Shown piece after piece: positions 16,215-24,883 of a stretch of 64,000 nt of DNA (its first letter is position 1; each line of letters opens with the position of its first letter). The position numbers and the translations under genes are program-made. The stretch comes from Periweissella cryptocerci (GTDB taxonomy: Bacteria; Bacillota; Bacilli; Lactobacillales; Lactobacillaceae), in NCBI RefSeq assembly GCF_004358325.1, contig NZ_CP037940.1:1-64000 (forward strand). Direction: 5' to 3'. The notes under the pieces were generated by a model. It did not search any database. It saw nothing but the letters and a program-made list of their open reading frames with translations, and was not told the DNA's origin.

Positions 16215-16680
16215 TATATTTATGAATTAAATGTGCACTCTGACTAGCCGTAAACCGCACCATTCCATTTACGAACATTTCGGCACCGTACGTATCAATA
16301 TACAAATCATACAATTTAGTCTTAGGTTTTAATGTCATGTACCCATCAAATCCAGCCTCAAACGCGTCCTGTGCTACTGTTCCTAACAATACCCCCGGCA
16401 CAAAACGATACTTCTTCTTGTGCCCAATGTTCGCCGGCGCCGACTCCAGCAAATGAATGAACGTATAGTAGTCCTCAGGGTGTCGCGTAAAGCCAATCAA
16501 CCCCTGAATCCCACCGAACGTTTTCAACGCCAATACAGTTTGCGCCGGGTTGGCCGGATAACTCCAATCAAAGCGCCACCCCTCAATTTGCATCCCACGG
16601 GCATCGCTTTGCGAAATACTGACCGACTCAACGTGCGCGTCAACCATTTCCCCAGTCACAATATGTTGTATTTTAACCAT
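16192..16680 (-). CDS. GNAT-like protein (possible toxin-type acetyltransferase)
   Basis: This 162-aa soluble protein ends in a pattern typical of a GNAT-superfamily subgroup often found beside tiny genes: NIGHKKKYRFVPGVLLGTVAQ, then EAGFDGYMTLKPKT, then a Tyr-rich LYDLYIDTYGAEMF, then a final helix QSAHLIHKYIGG. In relatives this block binds acetyl-CoA and follows N.GK..KY..V...L. Here the expected Gly-Lys is GH-KK, which may alter cofactor binding. The N-terminal 60 residues are a divergent beta region. The start is fixed by GAAGGAG. It is first in a two-gene operon. Confidence 0.6.
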   Translation of the reverse strand: MVKIQHIVTGEMVDAHVESVSISQSDARGMQIEGWRFDWSYPANPAQTVLALKTFGGIQGLIGFTRHPEDYYTFIHLLESAPANIGHKKKYRFVPGVLLGTVAQDAFEAGFDGYMTLKPKTKLYDLYIDTYGAEMFVNGMVRFTASQSAHLIHKYIGGNYNE

Positions 16681-16800
16681 AATTATACTCCTTCAAATTA
16701 TTTGAGTAAAATTCCCTCTATAGTTAAAATACGTAAAAAAGCCCTTCCCCCGCGAAAAAATAACCCAAGTTAGAAAAAAACTCCGACCAACTGGATGTAG

Positions 16801-17081
16801 CAACAACGTGATGAATCCCTCACCGAAATGATTGAAATCGTTAATGATTGGCAAATCACTAAGCTCAACTAAACGAGGTCATTCTGATGATGGAATGCTT
16901 TATTAAGAATAGCCGTAAAAACTACTATTTGTTTTTATGCTATATTTTTTCTAGTGTGGAATTGTCGTTTCTGCACTGTTCAATCATCGAATTACTGGGG
17001 TTCCATTGTCAGTGGTTTTCCATACTACTGTGGCCTATGGTTGGTACTATTTTTGCTAGTTTGAAAATTATTCCTAACTAA
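16801..17081 (+). pseudogene. Gene remnant and doubtful 64-aa membrane frame
   Basis: A short open stretch reading QQRDESLTEMIEIVNDWQIT (16801-16860) lacks a start and looks like the tail of a lost gene. It is followed by ACGAGG and an ATG opening a 64-aa, Cys- and Phe-rich frame with one hydrophobic segment. The 3' third of that frame runs into repeat R6, so I treat the whole as decayed sequence rather than a live gene. Confidence 0.35.
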
Positions 17082-17124
17082 CGGAGTGGCGGTAATTTAC
17101 TGGCACGGAGTGGTCAAATTTATT
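17039..17124 (-). repeat. R6: short-form remnant of the palindromic element
   Basis: Read on the minus strand it gives GACCACTCCGTGCCAGTAAA, then CACTCCGTTAGTTAG and a CAAACTAGCAAAAA segment. This is the closing arms and right flank of the R3 type with the whole inner domain missing. It is the last member before the sequence changes character beyond dnaG. Confidence 0.65.
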
Positions 17125-17130
17125 CAAACC

Positions 17131-17160
17131 AAAAAGTGGAACCCACGAATGAGTTCCACT
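17131..17160 (-). terminator. Terminator of the dnaG-rpoD unit
   Basis: Minus-strand stem AGTGGAAC/GTTCCACT with a 9-base loop and TTTTT, just after the rpoD stop. Confidence 0.85.
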
Positions 17161-17172
17161 TAAATATCGTTA

Positions 17173-18294
17173 TTAATCTAGGAAATCTTTTAATTGCTTT
17201 GAACGTGATGGGTGGCGTAACTTCCGCAATGCCTTGGCTTCGATTTGACGAATCCGTTCACGCGTAACGCCGAAGACTTTACCAACTTCTTCCAAAGTCC
17301 GTGTCCGACCATCTTCAAGACCAAAACGTAAACGCAACACGTTTTCTTCACGATCAGTCAACGTATCCAAGACGTTTTCCAATTGTTCTTTCAACATTTG
17401 GTATGCGGCTGAATCAGCTGGTGAAGTGGCATCTTGGTCTTCGATGAAATCACCCAAGTGTGAGTCATCTTCTTCACCAATTGGTGTTTCCAATGAAACT
17501 GGTTCTTGCGCAATCTTCAAGATTTCACGGACCTTTTCAGTTGGCATATCCATTTCGGCACCAATTTCTTCAGGGGTAGGTTCACGGCCTAAATCTTGGA
17601 GCAATTGACGTTGGATCCGGATCAACTTGTTGATTGTTTCAACCATGTGAACTGGAATCCGGATAGTCCGCGCTTGGTCAGCAATCGCACGAGTAATCGC
17701 TTGACGAATCCACCAAGTGGCATAAGTTGAGAACTTAAATCCCTTACGGTAATCAAACTTTTCAACGGCCTTCATCAAACCCATGTTACCTTCTTGAATC
17801 AAATCAAGGAATTGCATTCCCCGACCAACGTAACGCTTAGCGATAGAAACCACCAAACGCAAGTTAGCTTCAGCCAATTCTTGTTTAGCTAATTCGTCGC
17901 CTTGTTCAATCCGGAGTGCCAAACCAACTTCTTGGTCACCAGTCAACAGTGAAACACGACCGATTTCCTTCAAGTACATCCGCACGGGATCATTGATTTT
18001 AACCCCAGTTGGAGCAGTATCTGCAGCTGCCAATTCTTTCTTGGTAGGCATGTTTTGCTTTGACTTTAAGGCGTGTTCTGATGGGTTACCATTTTCATCA
18101 ACAATTGAAATACCGGCATCTTCAACCTTTTCAATCAATGTGTCGATTTGTTCAGCATCCAATTCAAATTTTTGGGCTACTTTACTTTCAAGATCATCAT
18201 AATTGATTTCCTTGAGGTTTTTGTATTCCTTGATTAAAGCTTTGACGTCTTTGTCATAAGCTTTTTGGTCAAAATCTTTCTTTTCTGCAGCCAT
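17173..18294 (-). CDS. rpoD: RNA polymerase primary sigma factor
   Basis: This 373-aa housekeeping sigma factor directs RNA polymerase to standard promoters. Region 1.1 fills about residues 1-85. Region 1.2-2.4 includes [37 protein letters not shown] and [17 protein letters not shown]. Region 3 has HMVETINKL. Region 4.2 carries the -35-binding helix [20 protein letters not shown] at the end. The length and the short region between 1.2 and 2 are typical of Firmicutes SigA. It lies 29 bp after dnaG with its own AAAAGGAGG site, the conserved dnaG-rpoD pairing. Confidence 0.97.
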   Translation of the reverse strand: MAAEKKDFDQKAYDKDVKALIKEYKNLKEINYDDLESKVAQKFELDAEQIDTLIEKVEDAGISIVDENGNPSEHALKSKQNMPTKKELAAADTAPTGVKINDPVRMYLKEIGRVSLLTGDQEVGLALRIEQGDELAKQELAEANLRLVVSIAKRYVGRGMQFLDLIQEGNMGLMKAVEKFDYRKGFKFSTYATWWIRQAITRAIADQARTIRIPVHMVETINKLIRIQRQLLQDLGREPTPEEIGAEMDMPTEKVREILKIAQEPVSLETPIGEEDDSHLGDFIEDQDATSPADSAAYQMLKEQLENVLDTLTDREENVLRLRFGLEDGRTRTLEEVGKVFGVTRERIRQIEAKALRKLRHPSRSKQLKDFLD

Positions 18295-18323
18295 GTTGAA
18301 TTGGCCTCCTTTTGGTTTTTAAA

Positions 18324-20198
18324 TTATCGTTTTGCTTGGCGTTGCCGCAACAATTCGATATATTCATTCGTTAATTGGATTTGTAACTGAGCGTTGCCTA
18401 ATTGCTTAGCCTCGCTAATTTGTTGGGCTTTGCTCGTGATCAGTTCCTCGAGCGGACTATCTTGCATAATCAGTGTGACATAGTCGTTAACCGCCCGCAT
18501 ATTGGGTTCGGGGACAAAGTCATCATTCTCAATATCAGTCAGCAAGCGCTGTAACTTGTCGTCGCCGATGAAGTCTAGGAAACCACCAACATCATACTCC
18601 AAGTGCGTCGCTTTGTAACCCTGCGCCATTAAGAACAAGGCTTCATAGTCTGAATGCGCAAAATGGAACCCTTGAATTGCCGTCACTTCTTGCCAAATGT
18701 TGTGATTATGCAACATCCACAGTAGCAAAGTACGTTCAGCGCGCTCAACTTTTGTCCGTGGGCGTTTTTGCACTTGCAAAGTTACTTGCACGGGTTCAAC
18801 CATGTCAAAAGGCGCATTCTGATTACTAAAATCTTGATACGGCGCCTCTTGTTGCTGCGCTTGCGCCCGATTAGTTAAAATCAGTTGCTGTAATTGCCCT
18901 TGCAAACTCTCACGTGAAATCCCAAATTCGGCGACTAATTGATTCAATTGCAAGTCGCGTTCGACCGGATTTTGACCGGTCGCAATTACGGCTAACACAT
19001 CATCAATATAGGCCAGTTTTTCGGATTCATTGGCAAGATTGCGATTCTTTTTCAAGTACCGCATGGCAAAAGTCACTGGTGACTCAAGCGCATGACTGAA
19101 TACATTTACGAATTCATCAGCACCGTATTTACGCAGGTACTCATCTGGATCTAATCCTTCAGGTAAATGAACCACTTGCACTTGAATGTTGGGCGCATAT
19201 TGTCCCAGCAAACTAATTGCGCGTTTCGTGGCTTCTTGCCCAGGATTATCACCATCATAAGCAATTAAAACTTTATCGGTGACCCGGTCAAGTAAACGGA
19301 CTTGATCCTGCGTCAGGGATGTCCCCATGGATGCGACACCGTTTTGTAAACCAGATGAGTACGCCGCTATCACGTCCATAAAACCTTCAAACAAGATGAC
19401 GGTTTTGGCCCGGCGAATGTGTTGCCGCGCTAAATCGAAGTTGAATAACTCCTTACTCTTATTGAAAATTTTACTTTCAGGTGAGTTGATATACTTGGCT
19501 TGCTCATTTGGTTCAAGCGAACGCCCAGAAAAGGCGATTACCTGTCCTTGGGCATTGCGAATGGTAAACAAAACCCGGTTAACAAACCGATCACGGAGCG
19601 TACCATCATCGTTTACAATGAACAGCTCACTTTGCCGCAATAGTTGATAGTCCGTACCCTTTTCCTGGAAATACGGTAACAATAACGGTGTCTTCGGGGC
19701 ATAACCGAGAGCAAATAAATCAATCGTTTGCTCATCTAAGCCCCGTTTTTGCAGATATTCCAACGACGGCTCACCTTGGGCGGTGTTCACCAACATGTGG
19801 TGATATAACTTCGCAGCTTCGGTATATAGTTCATACAATTGGCCGTTTTCGCTCGTCACCGGTGTTGCTGCCTGCGTTTGTGTGTAAGCAGCGTCCAACG
19901 GTACGTGCGCAATTTCGGCAACTTTCACGACCGCTTCGGGGAAACTTAAGTTTTGTAACTCAATTAAGAATTGAAAAACGTTGCCCCCACGACCGCAAGA
20001 AAAACAGTGAAAAATTTGCTTGTCTTCATTAACTGAAAATGAAGGTGTCCGTTCATCATGCCACGGACACTTTCCAAACAAATTACGTCCTTGTTTATGC
20101 AACTGGACATATTCACTGACAACATCAGTAATATTTACTGACGTCCGTACCTGATCAATTACTGCTTCCGGAATCCGACTGGCCAATAATTTCACCAA
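18324..20198 (-). CDS. dnaG: DNA primase
   Basis: This 624-aa enzyme makes RNA primers at the replication fork together with DnaB. The N-terminal zinc finger (Cys-Pro-Trp-His...Cys-Phe-Ser-Cys, about residues 44-70) is intact. The catalytic TOPRIM core has EGFMDVIAAY near 275 and DGDNPGQEA near 320. The C-terminal helicase-binding region is divergent and Gln-rich. The start is unusual: no ATG is in frame, and TTG at 20198 or GTG at 20195 must be used, with only a weak upstream purine stretch. That implies low translation, as often seen for primase. Confidence 0.95.
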   Translation of the reverse strand: MVKLLASRIPEAVIDQVRTSVNITDVVSEYVQLHKQGRNLFGKCPWHDERTPSFSVNEDKQIFHCFSCGRGGNVFQFLIELQNLSFPEAVVKVAEIAHVPLDAAYTQTQAATPVTSENGQLYELYTEAAKLYHHMLVNTAQGEPSLEYLQKRGLDEQTIDLFALGYAPKTPLLLPYFQEKGTDYQLLRQSELFIVNDDGTLRDRFVNRVLFTIRNAQGQVIAFSGRSLEPNEQAKYINSPESKIFNKSKELFNFDLARQHIRRAKTVILFEGFMDVIAAYSSGLQNGVASMGTSLTQDQVRLLDRVTDKVLIAYDGDNPGQEATKRAISLLGQYAPNIQVQVVHLPEGLDPDEYLRKYGADEFVNVFSHALESPVTFAMRYLKKNRNLANESEKLAYIDDVLAVIATGQNPVERDLQLNQLVAEFGISRESLQGQLQQLILTNRAQAQQQEAPYQDFSNQNAPFDMVEPVQVTLQVQKRPRTKVERAERTLLLWMLHNHNIWQEVTAIQGFHFAHSDYEALFLMAQGYKATHLEYDVGGFLDFIGDDKLQRLLTDIENDDFVPEPNMRAVNDYVTLIMQDSPLEELITSKAQQISEAKQLGNAQLQIQLTNEYIELLRQRQAKR

Positions 20199-20274
20199 CT
20201 TTCATTGAGCCCAGAAAAGCCGCACTCAAATGCATCGAGCACGACTTCTTACATTATTATCAATATAGTTATTA

Positions 20275-20302
20275 ATTATACCACGAAAAAAATTTGTGTC
20301 TA
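20275..20302 (-). promoter_or_regulatory. Candidate dnaG-rpoD promoter
   Basis: The minus strand reads TAGACA (-35, at 20297-20302), 16 bases, then TATAAT (-10, at 20275-20280), about 75 bp before the dnaG start. A second TTGACA-like box lies just upstream. The remaining gap up to 20588 has no gene; it holds a TAGAAATG/CATTTCTA hairpin at about 20449-20491. Confidence 0.6.
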
Positions 20303-20588
20303 CCCTTTTGTCAACCCCTTGACAAAATGTTGAAATGCCGTTTTGACGGGGTGTTGCATATGGCAAGGTGTTTTCGGGTTCGATATTATGTAAACCTCGT
20401 TTTTGTCGGTGGATGTCAATAGATAGTGCATAAGCTTTTTTTACGAAATTTAGAAATGTCTTATTTTTGGCTTTAAATAGGCATTTCTAGAGCTATCGTC
20501 AAATATTACATTTATGTAACATTCCCTTTTCCTTGTGTCTAAAGCCTCCTAATTCCTTGGTGCACACTTTCAGGGAACTTAAATTCCA

Positions 20589-21596
20589 TCATTTTTTTGC
20601 TTTGAGCATTGCCTTTCTAGCTTTCTCAAATTGGTGTTGTGGACTTTTCCAACCTAATACTCCCATTGGTGCATTATTCATCCGTCTCACACCATAACTG
20701 ACAATATTTTGGGTCACCTTTCTTTGAACTTTTCGCTTTGGTACATAACGTCTTAAACGACCATTCCGATTCTCGTTTGTTCCCCGTTCCTGTGGTGAAT
20801 AGGCATGTGAATACCAAATTTTGACGTTATATTCGTGTTTTAGTAGCCTAATAAATGCGTAACTAGTGAATTCAGAGCCACGATCTGTTGTTATCGACTT
20901 CACTGAGTCTTCGTATTGGGACATAAATGTATCAACTGCTAGTTTGACTGATGAAAAAGTTTTGTCAGGAACTAATACCGCCGCAAATAATCGTGTTTTT
21001 CGTTCCACAAATGTATAAATAATCTTCTTTGAGTTGATTACTTCCACTCCATCAGCTTCCCAGTGTCCAAACTGTTGCCGACTATTGACTAGTGCTGGCC
21101 GATTGTCAATTGAGTGCGTAACAAAAAGACTCTTATCCGGCCGAGCCTTAGGCATGTATTTTACTTTTCGCGGACGTCTACCGAAATATAAATCATTTTC
21201 GGTGAAGTTTTCAAAGCGTCCTTGATAAATCCAACTGTATATTGTGACCGTACTAACCCCAATATTTTTAACACCCATCGTTATTTGTTGGGGCGACCAA
21301 TCTTTCATCAGGTAATTTTCGATCTTCTTGACTCTTGCTTTAGTTGCCTTAGTCTTTACACCTCGTAATCGTTTGTTTTCAACTGCAACTCGATCCGCGT
21401 AACTCGCATCATACGGAAATAAATTTAAATCAAAGTGCACATCTTGACGACGGTAACTACGATGTACTTCCCGTGAGATTGTTGATTGGTTCCTTCTTAA
21501 CTTTCGTGCAATTTCTGATTGGGTATACCCTTCTTTCAAAAGTACCTCAATTTCGACCCGTTCATATGAACTTAACGTTTGGTATTTCATTAACAT
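20589..21596 (-). CDS. IS30-family transposase
   Basis: This 335-aa DDE transposase begins with an IS30-type helix-turn-helix (SSYERVEIEVLLKEGYTQSE, then LRRNQSTISREVHRSYR). It carries the catalytic triad in GHWEADGVEV, TDRGSEFT and the NENRNGRLRRYVPK block. Length and domain order are intact, so the copy may be active. I could not define terminal inverted repeats with confidence, so element ends are not given. It marks the junction between dnaG-side backbone and a plasmid-like region. The nearest start is MLMKYQT with an AAGGAG site. Confidence 0.92.
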   Translation of the reverse strand: MLMKYQTLSSYERVEIEVLLKEGYTQSEIARKLRRNQSTISREVHRSYRRQDVHFDLNLFPYDASYADRVAVENKRLRGVKTKATKARVKKIENYLMKDWSPQQITMGVKNIGVSTVTIYSWIYQGRFENFTENDLYFGRRPRKVKYMPKARPDKSLFVTHSIDNRPALVNSRQQFGHWEADGVEVINSKKIIYTFVERKTRLFAAVLVPDKTFSSVKLAVDTFMSQYEDSVKSITTDRGSEFTSYAFIRLLKHEYNVKIWYSHAYSPQERGTNENRNGRLRRYVPKRKVQRKVTQNIVSYGVRRMNNAPMGVLGWKSPQHQFEKARKAMLKAKK

Positions 21597-21779
21597 TTTT
21601 CTCCTTTGTATCTTTTATCCTTGCGGACAAGTTTTATTTTGACACTCTTGACGTCTTTGTTAAGGAAATACTAAATGATTTGTGCGTTTATTTTTTTGCA
21701 CGTTAACCGCCATGCTTTTAGCTTTTATTATCTACGCCCTAGTAATAGTAATAACTAGTAGTAGTAACGTGCGCATATT

Positions 21780-21836
21780 TTAGACTAGTGAAGACTGCAA
21801 ATCTTAGACCGTTGTAAAACTCATATCTTAGACTGG
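21780..21836. repeat. Three iteron-like direct repeats
   Basis: TTAGAC occurs at 21780, 21804 and 21828, exactly 24 bp apart. Each sits inside a longer AT(C/T)TTAGAC(T/C) unit. Regular spacing near a partition locus is typical of plasmid replication iterons, but no Rep gene is in view. The unit is also a half of the palindromic operators at 22253 and 22279. Confidence 0.5.
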
Positions 21837-21972
21837 TCAAATATCTGCATATCACCCTCGGTAAAGCAGGAAGAATTACTTTCCCAACCAATACAAGCGT
21901 GATACCATTATTGATATTGAAATGACTTTTTGATGTACATATCTTATTTTAAACTTCGGAGGTTTTGAAAAA

Positions 21973-22212
21973 ATGGCAACGAGTAAATGGACATCAGCAC
22001 AACAAAAAGCTGACAAAAACTATTTAGCTGATGAAGCACACGCACGACGTAAAAAATTAAACAGTTATAAATCGGCTGCGAAAAGATATATTGAACTTAG
22101 TGATAATGTACAAGAATTAACTGAATACATGGAAATTCAACAAGCTCTGTTTGAAAAACGATTAAAAGAACTAACAGTTACGGATACAGAACAATTGGAT
22201 AACGACAAATAA
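21973..22212 (+). CDS. Small coiled-coil protein of the partition region
   Basis: This 79-aa, highly charged helical protein (Lys/Glu/Gln-rich, coiled coil likely over residues 35-70) has no cysteine or membrane segment. I do not recognise its family. It starts with a good GGAGG site, sits just after the iteron-like repeats and is followed by a terminator before the parA promoter. A plasmid maintenance or copy-control role is possible from position only. Confidence 0.65.
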   Translation: MATSKWTSAQQKADKNYLADEAHARRKKLNSYKSAAKRYIELSDNVQELTEYMEIQQALFEKRLKELTVTDTEQLDNDK

Positions 22213-22238
22213 ACCGCTGCTTAAGTGCAACGGTTTTT
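22211..22238 (+). terminator. Terminator after the 79-aa gene
   Basis: AAACCG..TGC pairs with GCA..CGGTTT and is followed by TTTCTTTT, overlapping the stop codon region. Confidence 0.75.
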
Positions 22239-22252
22239 CTTTTCGATTTTTC

Positions 22253-22295
22253 TAGTCTTAGACTATTGACTTCTTTTGTAGTCTAAGACTATACT
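22253..22295 (+). promoter_or_regulatory. parA promoter with paired palindromic operators
   Basis: TTGACT (22266-22271), an 18-bp spacer and TATACT (22290-22295) form a good promoter. The palindrome TAGTCTTAGACTA (22253-22265) abuts the -35 and TAGTCTAAGACTA (22279-22291) covers spacer and -10. A regulator binding both would block the promoter. The obvious candidates are ParA or the RHH protein (autoregulation), or whatever binds the iteron-like repeats. Confidence 0.65.
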
Positions 22296-22299
22296 GTGA

Positions 22300-22440
22300 C
22301 TACAAGTTAATTTGTAGACGAATCACAAAGCTGTGAATTAACAAATTAACTTGTAATACATTAACTAATCAATTTGTAACAAGTTAACTAAACAACTAAT
22401 TAATTAGTGATTAGTCTACTTGTTAATTTAATAACGGGGT
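22300..22440. repeat. Candidate parS cluster upstream of parA
   Basis: It starts with the palindrome CTACAAGTTAATTTGTAG (22300-22317) and continues with several degenerate partial copies (AACAAATTAACTTGTAA, ATCAATTTGTAACAAG, CTACTTGTTAATTTAA) up to the parA ribosome site. The same palindrome family recurs at 23612, 23651, 53553 and 53592. Confidence 0.6.
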
Positions 22441-22446
22441 GAACAT

Positions 22447-23292
22447 ATGAGCAATTCAACTGAAACATTCGGCCTAACTGTTGGTACTGATAAAGGTGGC
22501 ACAGGCAAGACAACTAATACCATGCACTTTAGCTATTGGGTTTCACGACACTATTCAAACGTCGTTAACCGTAACCTTCGTGTCTTACTACTTGACCTAG
22601 ATTACCAAACTAATTTGTCACAGCGCTTCAACGTGTACGCAACTGAGCATACCGCAGCTGGCATCTTTAATCCCCACTATGGTGACGTTAAAATTGTCAA
22701 AGTCCGTGAACATATTGACCTGGTACCTGGTTCAGTATTCATGTCGGCAATCAACAAAGAAATTGATAGTGAGCCCAACAAACTCTGGTTAATTTACAAC
22801 TGGATTAAAGAGAACGTTAATCCTGATGCGTATGATTTTATTATCTATGATACGCACCCAGATTTTGAAAATACCATTCAGGCGGCATTACTCGCTTCGG
22901 ATAACATTTTGATCCCAATAGAACAGGATGAAGATAGCCAAGGTGGTGCCGACACAATCTTGATAAACATCAAGAATCTAAAACAAAAAATGTATAACCA
23001 CAAGTACGGTGTTTCAGAAGTTACGGTTAAACCAATTCTATTAGCTAATAAAATGCACCATAATACGAAGCTTTCGCGTGAACTCAAAGCAAAGATTGGC
23101 GAAGTAGAAAATCTTCTAGCATACGTGCCTTTCCGTACCGTCTTCGATACCGCGCAGAAAATGAAAATGACGGTTTGGGAATACTATGAGGCCTACCCTA
23201 AGCTGCTGGATAGTTCCGCCAAGAAGTTCTTACAAGAACTTGATACCGCCTACCAAACTGTATTTGACGCAATTACTGACGGTCAATTGTAA
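22447..23292 (+). CDS. parA: ParA-family partition ATPase
   Basis: This 281-aa P-loop ATPase belongs to the ParA/Soj/MinD group that segregates plasmids and some ICEs. It has the deviant Walker A TDKGGTGKTTNTM (residues about 14-26), a second motif LLLDLDYQTNLSQRF near 52 and a YDTHPDFENT motif near 138 (Walker A' and B region). No N-terminal HTH is present, so it is the small (type Ib) class that relies on a separate DNA-binding partner, here the next gene, 9 bp downstream. The ribosome site GGGGTG supports the start. Confidence 0.9.
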   Translation: MSNSTETFGLTVGTDKGGTGKTTNTMHFSYWVSRHYSNVVNRNLRVLLLDLDYQTNLSQRFNVYATEHTAAGIFNPHYGDVKIVKVREHIDLVPGSVFMSAINKEIDSEPNKLWLIYNWIKENVNPDAYDFIIYDTHPDFENTIQAALLASDNILIPIEQDEDSQGGADTILINIKNLKQKMYNHKYGVSEVTVKPILLANKMHHNTKLSRELKAKIGEVENLLAYVPFRTVFDTAQKMKMTVWEYYEAYPKLLDSSAKKFLQELDTAYQTVFDAITDGQL

Positions 23293-23301
23293 GAAAGGAC
23301 A

Positions 23302-23583
23302 ATGAAGATGAATTTTGATAAACAAGTAGATAACAAACCACTCGCAACCAATGGCCAACAAATACATGAACAACTGGCCAATAGTGTCCAGCCAATGCAA
23401 AAAATTAAGGTACCAGCTACTACTATTCGAGTTAAAACATCAACTCGGGATACCCTCCAATTACTTAAAACAGTAATTGATAGCAAAACAATGTTAGAAA
23501 TTGTTGATGAAGCCGTGACTGATTGGGTGCTTAAAAATGGTTATGAAGAAAAGGTTCAGCAATTACGTGACCTTACTCAGTAA
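23302..23583 (+). CDS. Ribbon-helix-helix-like partition partner (ParB-type)
   Basis: This 93-aa protein has a disordered N-terminal half and a C-terminal half (about 44-80) fitting a ribbon-helix-helix fold: strand TTIRVKTST followed by two helices (DTLQLLKTVID, MLEIVDEAVTDWVL). Short RHH proteins after small ParA ATPases bind the centromere and autoregulate. Palindromic repeats flank it on both sides. I infer it is the parS-binding protein; the fold is read from pattern only. AAAGGAC precedes the start. Confidence 0.7.
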   Translation: MKMNFDKQVDNKPLATNGQQIHEQLANSVQPMQKIKVPATTIRVKTSTRDTLQLLKTVIDSKTMLEIVDEAVTDWVLKNGYEEKVQQLRDLTQ

Positions 23584-23611
23584 TTTGTTAACTCGTAGAT
23601 TTGTAATTTGT

Positions 23612-23682
23612 CTACAAATTAACATGTATATTAATTATGCGTTTGCAAGTCTACAAGTTAATTAGTAGACTTGTAGACAAAT
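23612..23682. repeat. Candidate parS sites downstream of the RHH gene
   Basis: Two palindromes of the CTACAA..TTAA..TTGTAG type lie at 23612-23629 (CTACAAATTAACATGTAT) and 23651-23668 (CTACAAGTTAATTAGTAG). An extra GTAGAC half-site follows. Confidence 0.6.
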
Positions 23683-23703
23683 AACATTAAGGAACTTATC
23701 AAT

Positions 23704-23910
23704 ATGGTTGACCGAATTTTATATGTAGTAACAATGGTGGCACTTGTTGTACTGTTCATTAGCATATACATGCTCTATATCTCGCCGTACAGTGGCATGA
23801 CAGCTCTCCAAGTTATATTCCAATATCATGACAAGGCCGGTATCACAGGCGTTGTCAGCGTGCTGGTACTGATTGCTTCTACAGTCTGGCGAAAATTTTT
23901 TATCAAATAA
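23704..23910 (+). CDS. Small two-helix membrane protein
   Basis: This 68-aa protein has two hydrophobic segments (about residues 5-28 and 46-64) joined by a polar loop, with a basic C-terminal end (WRKFFIK). No family was recognised. It is preceded by the parS-like repeats and followed by a strong terminator, so it is probably the last gene of the partition transcript. A weak AAGGAAC-type site is upstream. Confidence 0.55.
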   Translation: MVDRILYVVTMVALVVLFISIYMLYISPYSGMTALQVIFQYHDKAGITGVVSVLVLIASTVWRKFFIK

Positions 23911-23954
23911 AAGAGACTGTCACTCATCCATAGGGATATTGTGGCAGTCTCTTT
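23910..23954. terminator. Terminator between converging genes
   Basis: AAAGAGACTG.CA pairs with TG.CAGTCTCTTT, with T-rich flanks on both sides. It can stop transcription from either direction. Confidence 0.85.
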
Positions 23955-23968
23955 CATTTTTTATCTAC

Positions 23969-24250
23969 CTAAACAGAGGCCCTTTCGTGAGCAAATAATA
24001 TATACATAAATAAATGAACAGAATCATTGACAAGCCCACCATTAATAAAAAGAATGCCTGCCTTTTTAAAAAGCTCTTTGTCCCTCACTTTCATATAATT
24101 GTAGACAGTGCCTGTCCAAAATCCTAATAATACAAGAGCAATACTTACCCAAGAAATTACAAAGTTAAAGTAACTCCAAAGTTCAAATTGAAGAAACAAC
24201 AATATAATAAGTTCCGATATTGCTATAATTCCCCATCTAAAATTCTTCAT
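23969..24250 (-). CDS. Small membrane protein
   Basis: This 93-aa protein has about three hydrophobic segments (residues 7-24, 28-50 and 70-87). No family was recognised. It is the last gene of a three-gene run of small membrane proteins (25476 down to 23969), 18 bp after the previous one, with no clear ribosome site of its own. Confidence 0.5.
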   Translation of the reverse strand: MKNFRWGIIAISELIILLFLQFELWSYFNFVISWVSIALVLLGFWTGTVYNYMKVRDKELFKKAGILFINGGLVNDSVHLFMYILFAHERASV

Positions 24251-24268
24251 CGTACACGTAGTTCATTT

Positions 24269-24850
24269 TTAGTCTACTTTTATTTTTTTCGTAGCCCGCA
24301 CAATTCTAAAAATCAAAATGCTGTGGATACAAATTTCAAATGGTAACATTATTACAATCACCAGAATCCACATTTTTCTGCCCGGTGCTGAAACCCATAA
24401 ACCATAGTCGGCTAAGACTGACAAAATAAAGAGCGGTATTAAAAACAGACATTCATAAATGTGTATTCTTTTGCGCGTTGCGTATTCGCTAATATTAATA
24501 ACCGCACTATTATCTAATGCTGAATATATTTTTTCACTTTTACTAGCATCGTAGGTTATTTCCACAATTTCTGAACGACTTGAAACATCCGCAACATCTA
24601 CATAAAGAAGTCTTCCAAATCCGCTGCTATCTTCCGTGAAAAAACCTACAATCACAAATAAAATATAAAGTAAATATCCCACCAAGGTCGTTGACCCGTT
24701 ACTTATTTCAATTCTAAATGAGTCAGCGCTGAGTTCAAAAATCTCGCGCTTACTTATATTTTTTTTAATCACAACTTTTTCGTCTACATAAATTAAAAGT
24801 CTTTTGGGTACCTGTGATCCATAATTCTTATCATTTAAAACTAGTCTCAT
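24269..24850 (-). CDS. Membrane protein with N-terminal beta domain
   Basis: This 193-aa protein opens with a roughly 50-residue beta-rich cytosolic or surface domain (KRLLIYVDEKVVIKKN...IEISNGSTT). One hydrophobic segment follows (about 55-72), then a polar stretch and two more membrane segments (about 132-152 and 160-182). The segments up to FGRLLYVDVADVSS match the broken gene next door, so the two are tandem paralogues. An AAAGGA site precedes the start. The function is unknown. Confidence 0.6.
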   Translation of the reverse strand: MRLVLNDKNYGSQVPKRLLIYVDEKVVIKKNISKREIFELSADSFRIEISNGSTTLVGYLLYILFVIVGFFTEDSSGFGRLLYVDVADVSSRSEIVEITYDASKSEKIYSALDNSAVINISEYATRKRIHIYECLFLIPLFILSVLADYGLWVSAPGRKMWILVIVIMLPFEICIHSILIFRIVRATKKIKVD

Positions 24851-24883
24851 TTAACTATCCTTTTGTAAAATAAATGAGGCACC

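Noticed and set aside
20530..21660. Exact IS30 element ends
   Set aside because: I compared both flanks for inverted repeats and found no convincing pair, so no boundary is claimed.
22253..23682. CRISPR array
   Set aside because: The repeats near parA are palindromic sites with uneven spacing and no unique spacers of equal length.
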